A stretch of DNA of 64,000 nucleotides, from NCBI GenBank assembly GCA_963969495.1, contig OZ018323.1, forward strand, positions 72,078,920 to 72,142,919, read 5' to 3'. This stretch comes from Ceratothoa steindachneri (taxonomy: Eukaryota; Arthropoda; Malacostraca; Isopoda; Cymothoidae). The notes below the pieces were generated by a model. The model saw nothing but the letters and a program-made list of their open reading frames with translations. It was not told the origin of the DNA and searched no databases. This document shows positions 50,600-62,599 of this stretch, piece by piece (position 1 is the first letter of the stretch; each line of letters starts with the position of its first letter). A program made the translations under genes and the position numbers.

Positions 50600-51645
50600 C
50601 TAAATGTTTCAACTCAGATAACAAGGTAGTATCGCCAAATAGGGTTGGGAACTGTGGTCGTAAGCCAGTAACACCATCTAGGATTGATAGAAAAATAAGA
50701 AAAATATCTCAACAATAGGAGAGCATCCTGTAGTAAGATTTCCCGTGAATTAATGGAAGAGAACCTCATTGTGCATCCTACAACAATTAAAAACAGACTT
50801 TTAGAAAGTGGATTAGACGCACATTGTCCAAGGCACAAACCTATGCTTAGCCCCGCAATAGTGGAGGCGCGCCATGCATGGGCTAAAAATTGTATTTCAT
50901 GGATTTCTGAGCAATGGGACCAGGTAAGGCCATCTAAAATAGTGGATTAGGGTCTTTATGTATTGTCTTATTGCTAAACTGAGAAATGTATTAATAAAAT
51001 AACATGTTAGGATTGATTTCAATCATAAAACTACCTTTAGACTTAAACAATCACTTATTATGGATGTTCTATTAATCAAATATGGTTTTCAATTGTTGCA
51101 GGTGGTGCTTAATGAAGAATCCACAATAGCAGTGCTCGGTGATTGGGTGCAAAGCGTGAAAAGAGGGCTGGGGAGGAATATATACCAAATTACAACAAAA
51201 GATTATGGTTTGGGGGCAATTTGTATCCATAAAATAAGGCTCCTGAAGATGATTAAGGAGACTATGAACCAAGATAGGTACATAGAGATACTTAGAGGCC
51301 ATCTACTACCACAAGTAAGGGAATGGTATGAAGATAAGCCTTAGAATTTCCAACATGACTCAACCCCATGCCAAACAGCTAAATCCATAAAGAAGTGGTG
51401 CGACGAAAATGGCGTTAATGTGTTACCATAGCCAGGAACTACACTTGACCTGAACCCCATCGATAAATTATAGTCTCTGTTGAAAGTTCCAATGTTTCAT
51501 TTTTCTATTACAATGAAAAAACAGCTAACTGGATGACTCATTTAAAATTGGTTCCATTTGAATAGTATTAAGGATCTTTTTAAAACGCTAATTCGTGGCC
51601 TGCAAGGTCATGTACAAGCTCCTAATGCTTATAAATGGGGGCAAA
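50600..51645 (+). pseudogene. Tc1-like transposase relic with an intron
   Basis: Exon 1 shows GNCGRKPVTPSRIDRKIRK and KISRELMEENLIVHPTTIKN, the paired-type helix-turn-helix and GRPR-like region, then RLLESGLDAHCPRHKP and EARHAWAKNCISW, as in Tc1 transposases. It ends WDQ at 50923. Exon 2 begins VVLNEESTIAVLG at 51102. The first catalytic Asp (consensus SDES) is here NEES, so Asp is replaced by Glu. Then come TTKDYGLGAICI, REWYEDKP with a stop, FQHDSTPCQTAKSIKKW (second Asp), and DLNPIDKL, where the final Glu is Asp. The spacing from the second Asp to that residue is 34 (DD34E class). Three or more stops. Terminal repeats were not found. Dead copy. Confidence 0.88.
50924..51101 (+). other. Spliceosomal-type intron in the Tc1-like transposase
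   Basis: 178 bp, starting CAG|GTAAGG and ending TTTTCAATTGTTGCAG|G. Splicing joins WDQ to VVLNEES in phase 0, exactly the WxxVVFSDES junction of the Tc1 family. Without splicing the frame hits TAG at 50948-50950. The intron is AT-rich like the surroundings and contains TTAAT/CTAAC-like branch-point candidates. Confidence 0.8.
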
Positions 51646-53769
51646 CTGACTAATGTAATTCTATTTATGTATAAAAAATACCAAATAAATCATCGGTCAA
51701 TAAATAAATTCAGTTTATTTGACCTTTATATAGAGAAATGCCAAAAATTGCCAAAATCCACCATAATTTTTCCAGTACTGCATGTTGCGAAAAACCTCGA
51801 TAATATTTCAATATGGGTAGTCAAATTTTAAATAGAGCCGACCTGGAAAATTATTTTGGTATTTTACTCTATGTTCAAAAAGGCAAAGGGCTGGAAATTA
51901 GGTCCTATAATTCATAACTTGACCATTTGAATTCAAATCTAGAGCTCTTAGAAGGGCTCATTTTGACTATGCGGTGCCAGTACAGTCAACATACCTACGT
52001 GCAAAAGCATCTCAATTTTCTTTCACTGCATGAAATGCATCAACGATGCCCACTTAGAGAGAGGTCTCTCAAAATTAAGGGGGTCATGACTTTTTTAATT
52101 ATTCCTTGGTTTTGAGTTATATAAAAAAGTTATATAACAAAAGATTGACAATGCGCTAGCAGAATGTCATTTCTTATGGAGGAAAAAAATAAAGTACCTT
52201 TATTTAAATGTCATTAATTACTATAGTAAACATGTTTTGCTATGTTTTTGAAATGTTTAAGTTATTTGAATCTAATATCTCTTAATACTTCATATATAGT
52301 TTATTACTTCAGTAATTATAATTAAATTTTGGTAAAATTAAATAAATGTAAAATATAAGACAAGAAAAAAAGTTTCAAATTGCGAAAAGAATAGTCTCTT
52401 TACTTAAGCTTTGGTACGGTAGAAAATACTAAACCTAGAGGCATAGTTTAGGTATGCATTTAGCTAATTCAAAGCCTAAATTAAAAATAATTTACCCAAG
52501 CAATAATTCTTTTCTTTTAAAACTGATATTTCTTTTGAACGTGTTTACGCTTTTGATAAATTAAAAATCTCTTTAGTTCCCAAAGATTTTTTCGAATTCC
52601 TTAAAGCTACTTTCACTATAGTAAAGTACTTAACTTTCAAATTTATATTGATCTCTAGGACCAAATTCACACGGATTACTTAGGCACAATCGGTGAACAT
52701 TAGGTACAACTGTACTTGACAGAATGGCTCCTTGCATTTGACACAACAGTTTCGTTATCCAACTGCCAAACAGGTGGTGAGATTATCACTTTAATTTCTA
52801 GCAAATCTGGTATAGTCTTCCTCAACGGTCTGTCAATTAAAGGAATGTTTTCCACAGTTCCGCCTAAAGTCGCATCAGAAAAAGCGATAGGTTTTCCTTG
52901 AACAGGCTAGGCATCCTTTGTTTTTTCGTTCCCTTTATACCAGAAACACTGCCAGAAATGATATTTTTCTACATGAAGCTTACAGCTTCATTAGATGGAT
53001 GACAGTTGGAAGAAGAGGCGCATGCAGGGAATTGGGACCACAGATTGGCGGACTTTAACTGTTGGAATATTGATATTTGTATTGCCTTCGAACAGCCAAG
53101 GAGGGCACACAACGCAGTATGCATCGGTTACCTGCTGCAAGCGCGAATAGCCCCCCCCCCACTTAAGCATATCATTTGGAATGCATCTTTTGTGGCAGAC
53201 AATCTTGGAAAGAGAGGGAATGACATTCTAAAATATATTGAGAGGGGTGCAAGGGGCAAACAAAGTTGAGAACCACTCCAAAATGCAGGAAAAAGTAACG
53301 CTTCAAGGTGTGTCTCTCAGTTTTACTTATCAGCCAGTTACATACTCTCGCTCACTTATGATATTCTTGAGATGTTCCCATCTTCCTTATCACCGTCATA
53401 CATCTTTGATTAAATTCAAAATCGATTATGACATTCATAACCAAACAAACGCACAAGAGAATCTTCCTCTGGATAAACCCCTTGATTCGGCCCTAAAATA
53501 TTGTGTTATTTTCTCATGACTAATTAATTGTTTAGAACGTTAAATATTAGTGTACCTAACCCCTTTTTTTTCCCTCTAATATTTCATCTCAGGTAACACA
53601 TATCCAAAATATAATCCTCGTCTCCGCAAATGAGAACAGCTGATTTCATATTGTAATGATCATTCTTCCTAACTGATTCAAACTTCTTCAACTACAAGAT
53701 TAAAACTAAAAGCAATGCACCTTTTTTAATTATTTTTCTTAAAACTTTAACCATGCATTTTCCCCTTAG
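51646..53769. other. Unassigned AT-rich stretch, possible hAT end at its right
   Basis: No transposase or host gene recognised. Near 53240-53285 the wording GGGGTGCAAGGGGCAAAC...GTTGAGAACCACT resembles the right terminus of hAT elements, but no matching left end was seen. Open frames 52716-52901, 53006-53269 and 53238-53519 have no conserved motif and cross a C10 run at 53151-53160. Confidence 0.35.
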
Positions 53770-53935
53770 TCGAAGAGCTCTCTAATTCATCTCTCCCTAT
53801 CTCCCTTTTTCTCTCAATTTGTTTCCTTCTCGATATCTCCCTCAACCTCGATCTCTCTCTCAACTCCTCTTAATCTTTCTCTCTCGCGCGCTCTCTAGCT
53901 CTATTGCTCTCTCTCTCGATTTCCCTCTTTACGGA
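53770..53935. repeat. CT-rich low-complexity tract
   Basis: Degenerate (CT)n/(TC)n with CTCTC, GCGCGC and CTCTAGCTC interruptions over about 165 bp. Confidence 0.85.
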
Positions 53936-56900
53936 TTTTTATTATTTCCAAATATGAACTCTATTTGAGTATCGTATGACAAATGTTCTTCGAGCACTGC
54001 ACTGCACTCCTCACTATCACAAATCTGAGCAATATTTCTATAATAATTATATTCAATGCACATTACTTTTATTTTAAATACAACTATTTTAAAGGAAAGT
54101 AAAACCGAGAGGGTACCTAACAAGAAACTTTCGCCGACAATCAAATAAATATATGTGCGCTATATTATCTCGAACTATATAGAGTTTATGAGAAAAATAT
54201 TGACTTAGAAGCAAAATTCAAGCAAAATAAGCATAGGTGCTCTCCTAAAAAGGAAAAACTAATTGAAATTATCATTATTGCTCCAATATACTGTATATCA
54301 TACCCGGGCTAATCGTTGCTTGTAATTAATTCCCCTTTTCAGCTACTATCGAAAAATTAAAATGAATATGACGCCTGTTTGTTATGCCGAATTTTTATCG
54401 CAATATTTCGGTGTTTCACGAAAAACTGCAAGCGTCTGGTAATAGAAATTACTCGTTTATTTTTTTTCAAAACAACGTGGGAATTTGGAATAGGCTGCCA
54501 TTTTAGAAAATTATTCATTTTTCATTTCCAGATTAACTCTTATATATAACCGTTTGCAAGCATAGAATCAATGGTGCAGTAAGAATTTGAAAACATTGTC
54601 CAAAGTTAATAATTACTTGAATGAAACACTCAAAAACCTGATAGTGGAGTCTTTTGGTTTTATATTTACTAAATTACCTTTTCAGGAATTTTATGTATAA
54701 AATGGAACCAATCATTTATTTTAGTCACATGACAACTAGAAATTGTATGATCTTAATTTAATATATGTACCTTTTATATCTTCATTCAAAGCATAAAAAT
54801 TGTGAAGAGCTGTCTATAAATCTCTTTAAACATTTAGCCGATGTTAACTATTGCCAATAAAAGTCTTGCGCAAGAAAAGAAATATTCTTCCTCGATAAAA
54901 TACTCCTTTTAGCAGATAGTTGAAGAGATAGCCATAGATTTTTCACATTTTGTTCAAATAATTTTAATGAACGCCTAATACATGCCAGTTATAGTTTTTA
55001 TGGTCCTTATATGCCCATATTGTTTTTATTATTATATTCAATTAGCAACCTTTTGCTTTTCCTGCATCAGATACCAAACAAATAAGGTTTAATTTATGAA
55101 AGGGCAGAACTTCTTAATGAGTCCCTAAACTCTGATCTACCTTATATTTATTTTTAACAAATTTAGTATAATAGAAATTGTGAGAAATATCATCTTCAAT
55201 GTTATTTCCACCATTTATAATTCAAAGTCTGATGCGATTTGCGAGATTCACAATGAACTGGATACATTAACTCTAAATTTCCGTAAATTTGAGCACATTC
55301 ACTTATGGTGCGTGCCCTCAGGTGTAATGTTTCTTTATTTTGTTGAATACACCTTCTTCTTTACTATACCTCAAAAAAGCAGTCAAGGGGTGAGGGTAAG
55401 TTATGGTGACGAGGAGACCATTGTGATATTTCCCATGCGTCGAGAATTTAGTAACATCTTTACAACACAATTATATTTTCTCGATTGAGCTTCATTTGAA
55501 AGAGCGAATATTTCATTCAAATCTACATTTAGGATAAATGTAACTCCTTATTTGTGTGTCTCTGAGAGAAAAATACTGAAAAGAAAACACCGAATACAAA
55601 ACTTTTAAAATATGATACCGAAAACAACTCTAAAATTTGGAAAGGATTTTATCGCCTGATTTGAGAAGGATAACAAAAGGAGCATTAAAATGAATTGAAA
55701 AAGAGAGTAAATTCAAAAATAAAGCCACAGCACGAAAATAAAGCAGGAAATGGTAAGGGAAATGTAAAGGTTATTTATGAGTTTGGGAAGGAATTGTTAA
55801 ACAACAAGACGATTGCCATTTGCTGTATGTTCCTATTATTATGTGTTTTATTATGTAAAATCGAAAAAATGATAAAAAATCCTCTTTATAATAGTTTAGG
55901 CTACCTACGTTAATGTCATCAGTCACATAATTCTTCAAATAGAATTTTAATTGCTATCCAATATGTGAATAAATAGTGTGTCACTGTAAGAGCTAAAGAG
56001 AGAGAAAGAGAAATATATTTGTAGTCGGGCGCAAATAATTTGATAGCTCGTGACGAACTGCTTTGTCACGTATTCCCGTATTTTTCTATTAAGATCTTGT
56101 CTAGTCTCGTGCCAGACCCCATTATTTACATGAGCAATTTCCTAGAGTCAATTCCTATTTAAAAAAAAGGTGTAAAGGGTAAGAAAGCCCAAAGTTTGTA
56201 TGTTTCCTTATTGTGTCGTTGGAAACGTAATTATTCTCCTTTAAAAATACGGAAAGGGCCTCGATTAAAGCAATTAGAGGTAACTATTCGAACGTTTAAC
56301 GTTGACATTCTGCGATTAAGGTAGTGTCAAAAGAATTTGCGATGACAAGTCCATACCCATAAGGAGAATTGCTTCCGTTGAATTCAGTTGCTCTGAATAG
56401 TGTCTATGTGAGCTTAAATTCCGCAGCTGATTGCCACATCATTAATAAAATGTTCCCAGAACTCCATCTGGCGGCATGTATTGGACGGTGCCTATAGTTA
56501 TGAGAGCGAAATATATAGCTAAAATAAGAGTGGAATCTGACATTTAGATAATACTAAAAAGAATTTGCAGCTATAAATGGCGATCAGACTTTATTTGATT
56601 ACGTGGGCACATTTTTAGGCGCATTAGTGAACCAATTTGAGAAAATGCTAATAGGAGCATTTGTTCGAAGTCGCTGCTTAAATACTAGTACATTACACTC
56701 ATATTTTGCCATGTTAGGATTATTTGTGAAGCAAAAGAAAACAGTTGATTAAACTCGAAGGTATTATAGCTTTTGTGGTCTTTAACAATTAACATGCTTG
56801 TTTAGGTTTTTTCAAACAAACTAGAGTGCACTTGCCTTATTTCTGTGCAACTTTGAGAATATTTCAGAAGCTTTGACGTGTGAATTATGATGTTCGTATT

Positions 56901-56955
56901 AATATAAATATATAAAGCCACTCTTATGTTTGAACAATTCAATTCAATGCTGTTA
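53936..56955. other. AT-rich gene-free stretch
   Basis: Open frames at 53929-54144, 55180-55488 and 55695-55913 lack recognisable motifs. No repeats or RNA genes noted. Confidence 0.45.
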
Positions 56956-58199
56956 TAAAGTGTGTTCCAGTAAGACGGATCAAGGTTAGAAGTAAATAAA
57001 ACAGTGTTATTGTTGAAAATTTATTGATTTCACTATGGATCATGTTATTTGAGTCATGGCAAAGCTTCGGCGGCACAACTCCACTCGATGGTCAAAATTT
57101 TGGATGACGTCTCTGCATAGTTACTCATCGATCCCACCAATATGCCTTATTTTCTCATTCTTCTGATGTTGAATTATTGTTGGGTTGTTGGCATAGAACT
57201 TACTTTTGAGATGACCCAAAAGAAAGAAATCTAAAGGCGTCAAGTCACACGATTGTGGTGGCAAATTGACCTCGCTGGTTCGAGAGATGATGCGACCTGA
57301 GAACTTCTCATTCAATAAAGCCATAGTTGCATTGACTGTGTGGCATGTGGCACCATCCTGTTGGAACCACAAATCCTCGACGTCCATAGAATTTAATTCA
57401 GGCCTTCAAATGTTGGTTATCATGGTATGATATCGCTCGCTTGTCACCATAACATAATTCCCGGCATCATTTTCGAAGAAATACGGTCCAATGATTCCGC
57501 TAGCAAAAAGTGACCTTTGGTGGATGCAGTGGCTTTTCAACAATCATCCTGGTTTTTTTTGTCAGCCCAAATGTAACAATTCTGCTTATTAACGAATCCA
57601 CCAAGATGAAAATGAACTTCATCACTAAAGATTATTTTTTCCCCAAAATCATCATCGGCTTGACTTTGCTCTGGCATCCAATTGACGAACGTACGGAGCT
57701 TCAAATCGTAAACAGTTTTCAGTTCTTGTGTCAATTGAATTTTGTAAGCGTGTAGAGAAAAATCTTTTGTAAAAATTCGACGTAACATTGTTGTGGAGAG
57801 GTTCAATTCATGCTCGCGATGACGAATAGAGGTGCCTGGATCTTCGGCCATATTCTCGCGTACAGCAGCAATGTTTTCAGCTGAACGGCGAAAACAATAG
57901 CGTTTTCATACATGCCACTTACCCCATTTGTTTTAAATTACGAACAATTCTCCCAATTACACTCTAGGGTGTTCGATTATGTTGACCCAAAAAATCGCGA
58001 AGTGGCCGAAATGCGTTTCTGTTTGAACGTCCATTTTCGTAATAGGCTTCGATAACATTAACACGTTCTTTGATTGTTAATCTTTCCATGGTTGAAATTT
58101 ACAAATACTGAAGTTGTTAAATATGAAATAAAAAAAATCATTAGACGCTTAAACTTAACTCACATTTAAAATTGGTTCAAGATATTGGAACACTTTTTA
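56956..58199 (-). mobile_element. Mariner-type transposon, second copy of the 32.8 kb family
   Basis: Plus-strand left end TAAAGTGTGTTCC and, read inward on the minus strand, right end TAAAAAGTGTTCC form the terminal inverted repeats. A TA precedes the left end; on the right it has mutated to TT. About 1244 bp. The sequence is homologous to 32828-34132 throughout but inverted relative to it, and the two are well diverged, so they are independent old insertions. Confidence 0.92.
57110..58090 (-). pseudogene. Mariner transposase, broken, minus strand
   Basis: From ATG 58090 it reads MERLTIKERVNVIEAYYENG, PLRDFLGQHN, then (57851-57537) AEDPGTSIRHREHELNLSTT, LHAYKIQLTQEL, FVNWMPEQ, IIFSDEVHFHLGGFVN with the first catalytic Asp intact. 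The last open part (57387-57121) has LWFQQDGATCHT and SCDLTPLDFFLLGHLKSKFY. The second and third Asp are 41 residues apart (DD41D). Between these parts are stops and frame changes. This copy preserves all three catalytic Asp residues, unlike the 32.8 kb copy, but its frame is broken. Confidence 0.9.
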
Positions 58200-58454
58200 T
58201 TTGGGTAACAGAAAGAATTCCTGGAATTCCTCAACCCTCTTCTGCAGCGCCAAACATAGGACTACGCAACTTTAAAAGGCCTAGTAGCAACTGCGGCGCC
58301 TACGAAGAGGCTAGAAATAAACGGTAGGCAGAGAAAAAAAATCGAATAACATTAATCGAAGCAGCATTGGAGAAGTTCATATGGATGTCTCAGAATTCTT
58401 TGTTCTACCCGTGGAAGAAATAATGTATTAGTGTCGTAGAATTGCTCATAGTCT

Positions 58455-58902
58455 GGTCCAATAATTGTTCTAGTCCTTGATCTGGAAATACCGCTTTTGT
58501 TTAAGCCGGTGGTATTGCCCCTATGACTCAATCCTACGATCATATATATATTTATATATATAGGTAGGCTTTAATTCCTACTGAACGTGTGAAAGCTGGT
58601 TAGAGGCGGGTTGTGCCGTAGCCAGGATTCTCACATTAAAGTCCCACTTGTTACTGGGGGTAGGTTTGTGATTGTTGAATTCTAAGAGTGCAAAATACAG
58701 GTTGGATAAAGTTGCCGAAGGGATGCTTAATTAAAGTCTTTCCAAGGATACGTCAAAAAGGAGGTGCCACAAATAAACACACGTACAAAAATAAACTTTA
58801 CTTGACACAAAAAATAATAATTATTAGCAAAAGTTAAACGGTCATTTAGGGAAATAAGGATTAAATATTAAACACTGACGTTAAGCGTCTAGATTTATAA
58901 TC
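58455..58902 (-). repeat. 3' LTR remnant of the gypsy-type element
   Basis: About 448 bp collinear with 61626-62121 (both begin GGTCCAATAATT, share CCGCTTTTGTTTAAG, CTGGTTAGAGGCGGGTTGTG and CACAAATAAACACACGTAC, and end near AGATTTATAAT). In element orientation this is the LTR part following integrase. The homology stops inside the LTR, and integrase begins within a few bases, so the U3 part of this LTR and the end of pol have been deleted together. It includes a short AT tract at 58543-58561. Confidence 0.85.
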
Positions 58903-58908
58903 ACTCCC

Positions 58909-59985
58909 TTACAGGAGCTCAAATGGGGTAAATCCGATGGTCCTATGGGGAATTTCGCGGCATGCGAATAACGCAACCTGCAAATATCGGTGCCATTCTT
59001 GGGGTTGTTCCATGCAAAGCTTGTCGAGGACGCTTTTCAAGGTCGCATTGAACTTTTCGCACATACCGTTCGCGCTCGGAGGAAAGGGGGTGGTAAAAAT
59101 AGGTTTGATTTGGAGCAGGGTGTTCACGTGTTCCATGAGCTCAGAGGTAAACTGGCGGCCTCTATCTGACAAGATTTCTTTGGGCAATCCTACTTTAGAA
59201 AAAATGGAAATAAGGGCTTCAGAGCAAGAGATACTCTCGATCCTTTTTAGAGCGACAGCGTCTGGGAATCGGGTAGCGACGTCTATCAGGGTTAGTACAT
59301 GCGTATGACCTTCGGCGGAAGGGGGGTGGATTGGTCCGATGAGGTTGATGGCGACTCTCGAGAAGGGCTCCAAAATGACTAGGGTTCTTTGCAGGGAAGT
59401 TGGGGCTATTCGACCTTTTGCAGTGGTTTTCTGGCACAAGTCGCACGTTTTGCAGAATTCTGCAATATCTTTGGCGTCACCGGGACCGAAAAAGTATTTA
59501 AATACTCGCTGAGAAGTCTTGTTATGACCGAAATGACCGGCCTAGGACTTTCATGTGCTACTCGCAGGATTTGGTCCACATGTGTTCGCGGAATACATAT
59601 TTACTTGGAAGGTGGGTCTGACTCATCTCGTGAGGTGCTAAATAGAAGGGAGTCGTTAATGATGTACCTTATGCGTCGGCTCCCTCGAACGATCACCTCT
59701 TCGTTCTTTCGGGCCTTTTCCCAAAGGCAATGAAGTAAAGGGCAGCTCTGCTGAGCTCTGAGGAATTGTGCATTACTCGTTTAGACCTCTAAGGGGGCCT
59801 CTGGGGTAAACAAGCGCGTTGGGAGAGAGGCCTTGTGGCTAGCTTGCGCTCAAGTGACGACAGCTTGAGTCACTTCACTCGGAGAGAGTAGTGCGCTCTG
59901 GCCAATGAGTACCGAGCAAAATTTGATGGAGGCTGCCACTACGTCAGCCGACATAGTGAAATATTTACACTGTACATGGTAGCGG
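58909..59985 (-). pseudogene. Ty3/gypsy integrase with upstream linker, truncated
   Basis: After a linker with FCSVLIGQSALLSPSEVTQA and RAQQSCPLLHCLWEKARKNEEVIV comes, following a frameshift near 59548, the HHCC zinc domain (AHESP...AGHFGHNKT...FCKTCDLCQKT). Then come LTLIDVATRF, LSDRGRQFTS and NGMCEKFNATL. The catalytic triad is Asp, Asp, Glu with 35 residues between the last two, as in integrases. The C-terminal half is lost: the protein runs GFTPFELL and stops at TAA just before the LTR remnant, where the family would continue with LYGR. Cut-and-join activity is impossible from this copy. No RT or RNase H sequence lies between protease and integrase. Confidence 0.9.
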
Positions 59986-61307
59986 ATTACCAGGAATCTA
60001 TTTTCTCAACCCAAGAAGTCGTTTACAATTGCGTACTTCTTATGTTGGGGGTCGTCAGGGGGAAGCAATTTGTCCGACACCACAATGCATGTGCACCCGG
60101 TGTCTCTGACGAGGGTAGACACTTTACAGCCATTGATCGAGCCGGTTTTAAAATTTAGTCCTCCGGGGGTACTTTTGTTGAACAGGAAGTTCACTTGAAA
60201 TTCCTGTGGGGATGGAGACGAGGGGGATGACGTAAGCGTGGCCGGCTGTTCCGGGGAAAGGGTAGCAGTTACTTGGTGGACTTGTTGGCTCTGGGTGGGA
60301 CGTAGGCTAGAATTCTGTACATATTGGGACTTAAAATGGCCGGGGGAACCGCAGGAGTAGCATATAACCTGCTTATTCTGGTGCTGGTTATTGTAGAAGG
60401 TATTGAAGACTGGGGGGTTTCTGTCTTTTTGGGCTACAAAAGGCGTATTCTTTGGCCTGAAAGGGGCTGTGGTCTTTATCAATGGAGGGGGTTTCCTTTG
60501 TTGGGACTTCCATTGACTAAATTTATTCTTCGGGGACGGGGGACTATTCTTCCGGGTTTCCTTTGGGTATAGGCGATGACTTGTCGCATGGAGATCCACT
60601 TCCTCGAGGCATTCTTGGAAGGTAGACGCTCAGGGGTCTTGCACAAATGCTCGCATCTCCTTGGGAAGGGTCGACAATAGCTGGTCTTTTAACATAAAGT
60701 CAATCAGAGCCTCATACTCCGATTCCACTTTGGAGGATTCTAACCAGAACTGGAGGTTTCGCTTTAGGATATATCCAAAAGGTCGGTAAGTTTGACCGGG
60801 CTGGATTTTAGCCGATCTAAACTTAGCGTGGTAGAACTGAGGGTTCAAGTTGAAGGCGGATAGCAATTCGGCCTTCAAGGTGCTATAGTCTATTGTAGCT
60901 TCGTGTGGTAACGAGATGAAAATTTCTCTTAAGCGCAGCCTGAGCAATGGGAGCAATCTACTCACTCCTTCGGATTCTAGGGTCCATCCGTTTACGTCGA
61001 AGATCTTTTCAAAATGTGTCAAGTATGAGCACAAATCTTCTTCGTCTTTATATTGGGAAAGTTTCATAGCGGGGACCTGGGGTTGATGATAACGGGATCC
61101 AACAGAACTGACTTCAACTTGGTCTCTGCTTAATTTCCTTTCATGTTTTAGAATCCTTTCTCTTTCTTGCATTTCTTCTTTTCTTACCTCCATTTCACGT
61201 GCTCTTTCCTCTCGCTGTTCGCTTTAGACGAATTCTTTTAGTTCCTGTCCTGTGAGATCGAGAGCTTGTCCTTGCTTGACGAAAACTTCGAACGATTGTG
61301 AAGCCAT
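59986..61307 (-). pseudogene. Ty3/gypsy gag-protease ORF, with nonsense codons
   Basis: I place the start at ATG 61307 (MASQSFEVFVKQGQALDLTG), upstream of the longest open part, because that frame is coding and only interrupted by TAA near 61229. The core 61193-60630 has a charged coiled-coil start (MEVRKEEMQERERILKHERK), then LCSYLTHFEKIFDV, RSAKIQPGQTYRPFGYILKR and DQLLSTLPKEMRAFVQDP, as in SCAN/retrotransposon gag. A TGA at 60632-60630 interrupts the same frame, which resumes to 60006. The zinc knuckle CYSCGSPGHFKSQY (about 60362-60321) has Tyr for its last Cys. The protease motif VRDTGCT (about 60107-60090) follows, then a TGA at 60008-60006. The frame continues past it into the linker before integrase. 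Confidence 0.88.
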
Positions 61308-61595
61308 TGCTGCTCTTGCTGACGCAACTGGTGACTCACGAAAGAACTTACGCACCTGGTAAGAGAACTAGAAGCTGCGATTTTTCCTAACCGATACAAT
61401 CTAATAATTAACCCACAAAATAATGAATATTTTCCTAGCTTTGTTTTTGCTATCTGGAAAGGGTTATTAATGGTTATTATTTATATTCCTTCGGGAAATA
61501 GACTCTAATTATTAAAATTTTCATTAGTATATTTTGGCTTTCTTGGACGTTGGCAAGTTTTAGGCTATATGAGTTCGCTTCCCCCAAAATTTAAA

Positions 61596-61613
61596 CGCTT
61601 AAAGCTGACACCA
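61596..61613 (-). promoter_or_regulatory. Primer-binding site, probably tRNA-Leu
   Basis: On the minus strand TGGTGTCAGCTTTAAGCG starts at 61613, just inside the 5' LTR homology. TGGTGTCAG is the start of PBSs complementary to the 3' end of metazoan tRNA-Leu as I recall. Nine bases agree and the rest do not match the commonest isoacceptor. It lies 13 bp inside the edge of LTR homology, a little more than usual. Confidence 0.6.
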
Positions 61614-61710
61614 CTTTTATATATAGGTCCAATAATTATTCTAGTCCTTGATCTGGACACACCGCTTTTGTTTAAGTTGGTGGTATTGACCTAATGACTT
61701 AATCCTACGA

Positions 61711-61713
61711 TAA

Positions 61714-61787
<74 letters not shown>
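61711..61787. repeat. (AT)n microsatellite inside the 5' LTR
   Basis: About 77 bp of alternating AT with one ACAT. The 3' LTR remnant has only about 19 bp at the homologous position, so the tract expanded or contracted after insertion. Confidence 0.95.
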
Positions 61788-61789
<2 letters not shown>

Positions 61790-62599
61790 GTAGGCTTTAA
61801 TTTCTACTGAACGTGCAAAAGCTGGTTAGAGGCGGGTTGTGCCGTAGCTAGGATTCTCACTATAAAAGTCTCACTTGTTACTGGGGGGAGGTTTGTGATT
61901 GTTGAATTCTAAGAGTGACAAATACAGGTTAGATACATTAGCCGAAGGGATGCTTACTTAAAGTCTTGCCAAGGGTACGTCAAAAGAAAGGCGCCACAAA
62001 TAAACACACGTACTCAAAATAAACTTTACTTTACACAAATATAATAATTAGCAATAGTTAACAGGCAAAATTAAGGATTAAATATTAAACACTGATGTTA
62101 AGCGTTTAGATTTATAATGACTCAATGGGGGAATCAATCAGGGTTAATTAAATAGGTAATTTGAGAATAGAGAGACACTAGGTTTACAGATTACCATTAA
62201 TTGATGGATTGGAGAGACGACTACTCGGGTCCAGACGGGGTGGTTCGGGTAGCGTTAACACGAGTTCTCGGGGAAAGGAGGGATAAGAGGACGGGTTCGG
62301 GGCTGCTGGCTGCAGTTCCAGTTAGTTCACTCATAACTGGATGTGACACTAACAAATAGTAACTTCCAGTAACTATTTGGATGTTCCTTTTCTTACTCAA
62401 GTTACGTTGAGCAACAGAGCGTACTCTTCTAGTCACAGACTCTGCGGGGCGGGATTTACTTACAGCAACAATTTGAGACACCGATCAAGTTGGATTGACG
62501 GCGCGTTGGCAGTCGATACGTTACGGCAACGACTCTCGTTCAACGTGAGGATTACGCGAGTAGGTTTGGGACACTGCTGTAGAGGGATGAACGGCGTTA

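Noticed and set aside
53240..53285. hAT-like terminus (GTTGAGAACCACT)
   Set aside because: No matching left terminal repeat, no 8-bp target duplication and no hAT transposase fragment nearby.
58937..59308. 123-aa plus-strand frame
   Set aside because: It is the antisense shadow of the gypsy integrase on the minus strand.
59389..59733. 114-aa plus-strand frame
   Set aside because: Antisense of the integrase zinc-domain and linker coding region.
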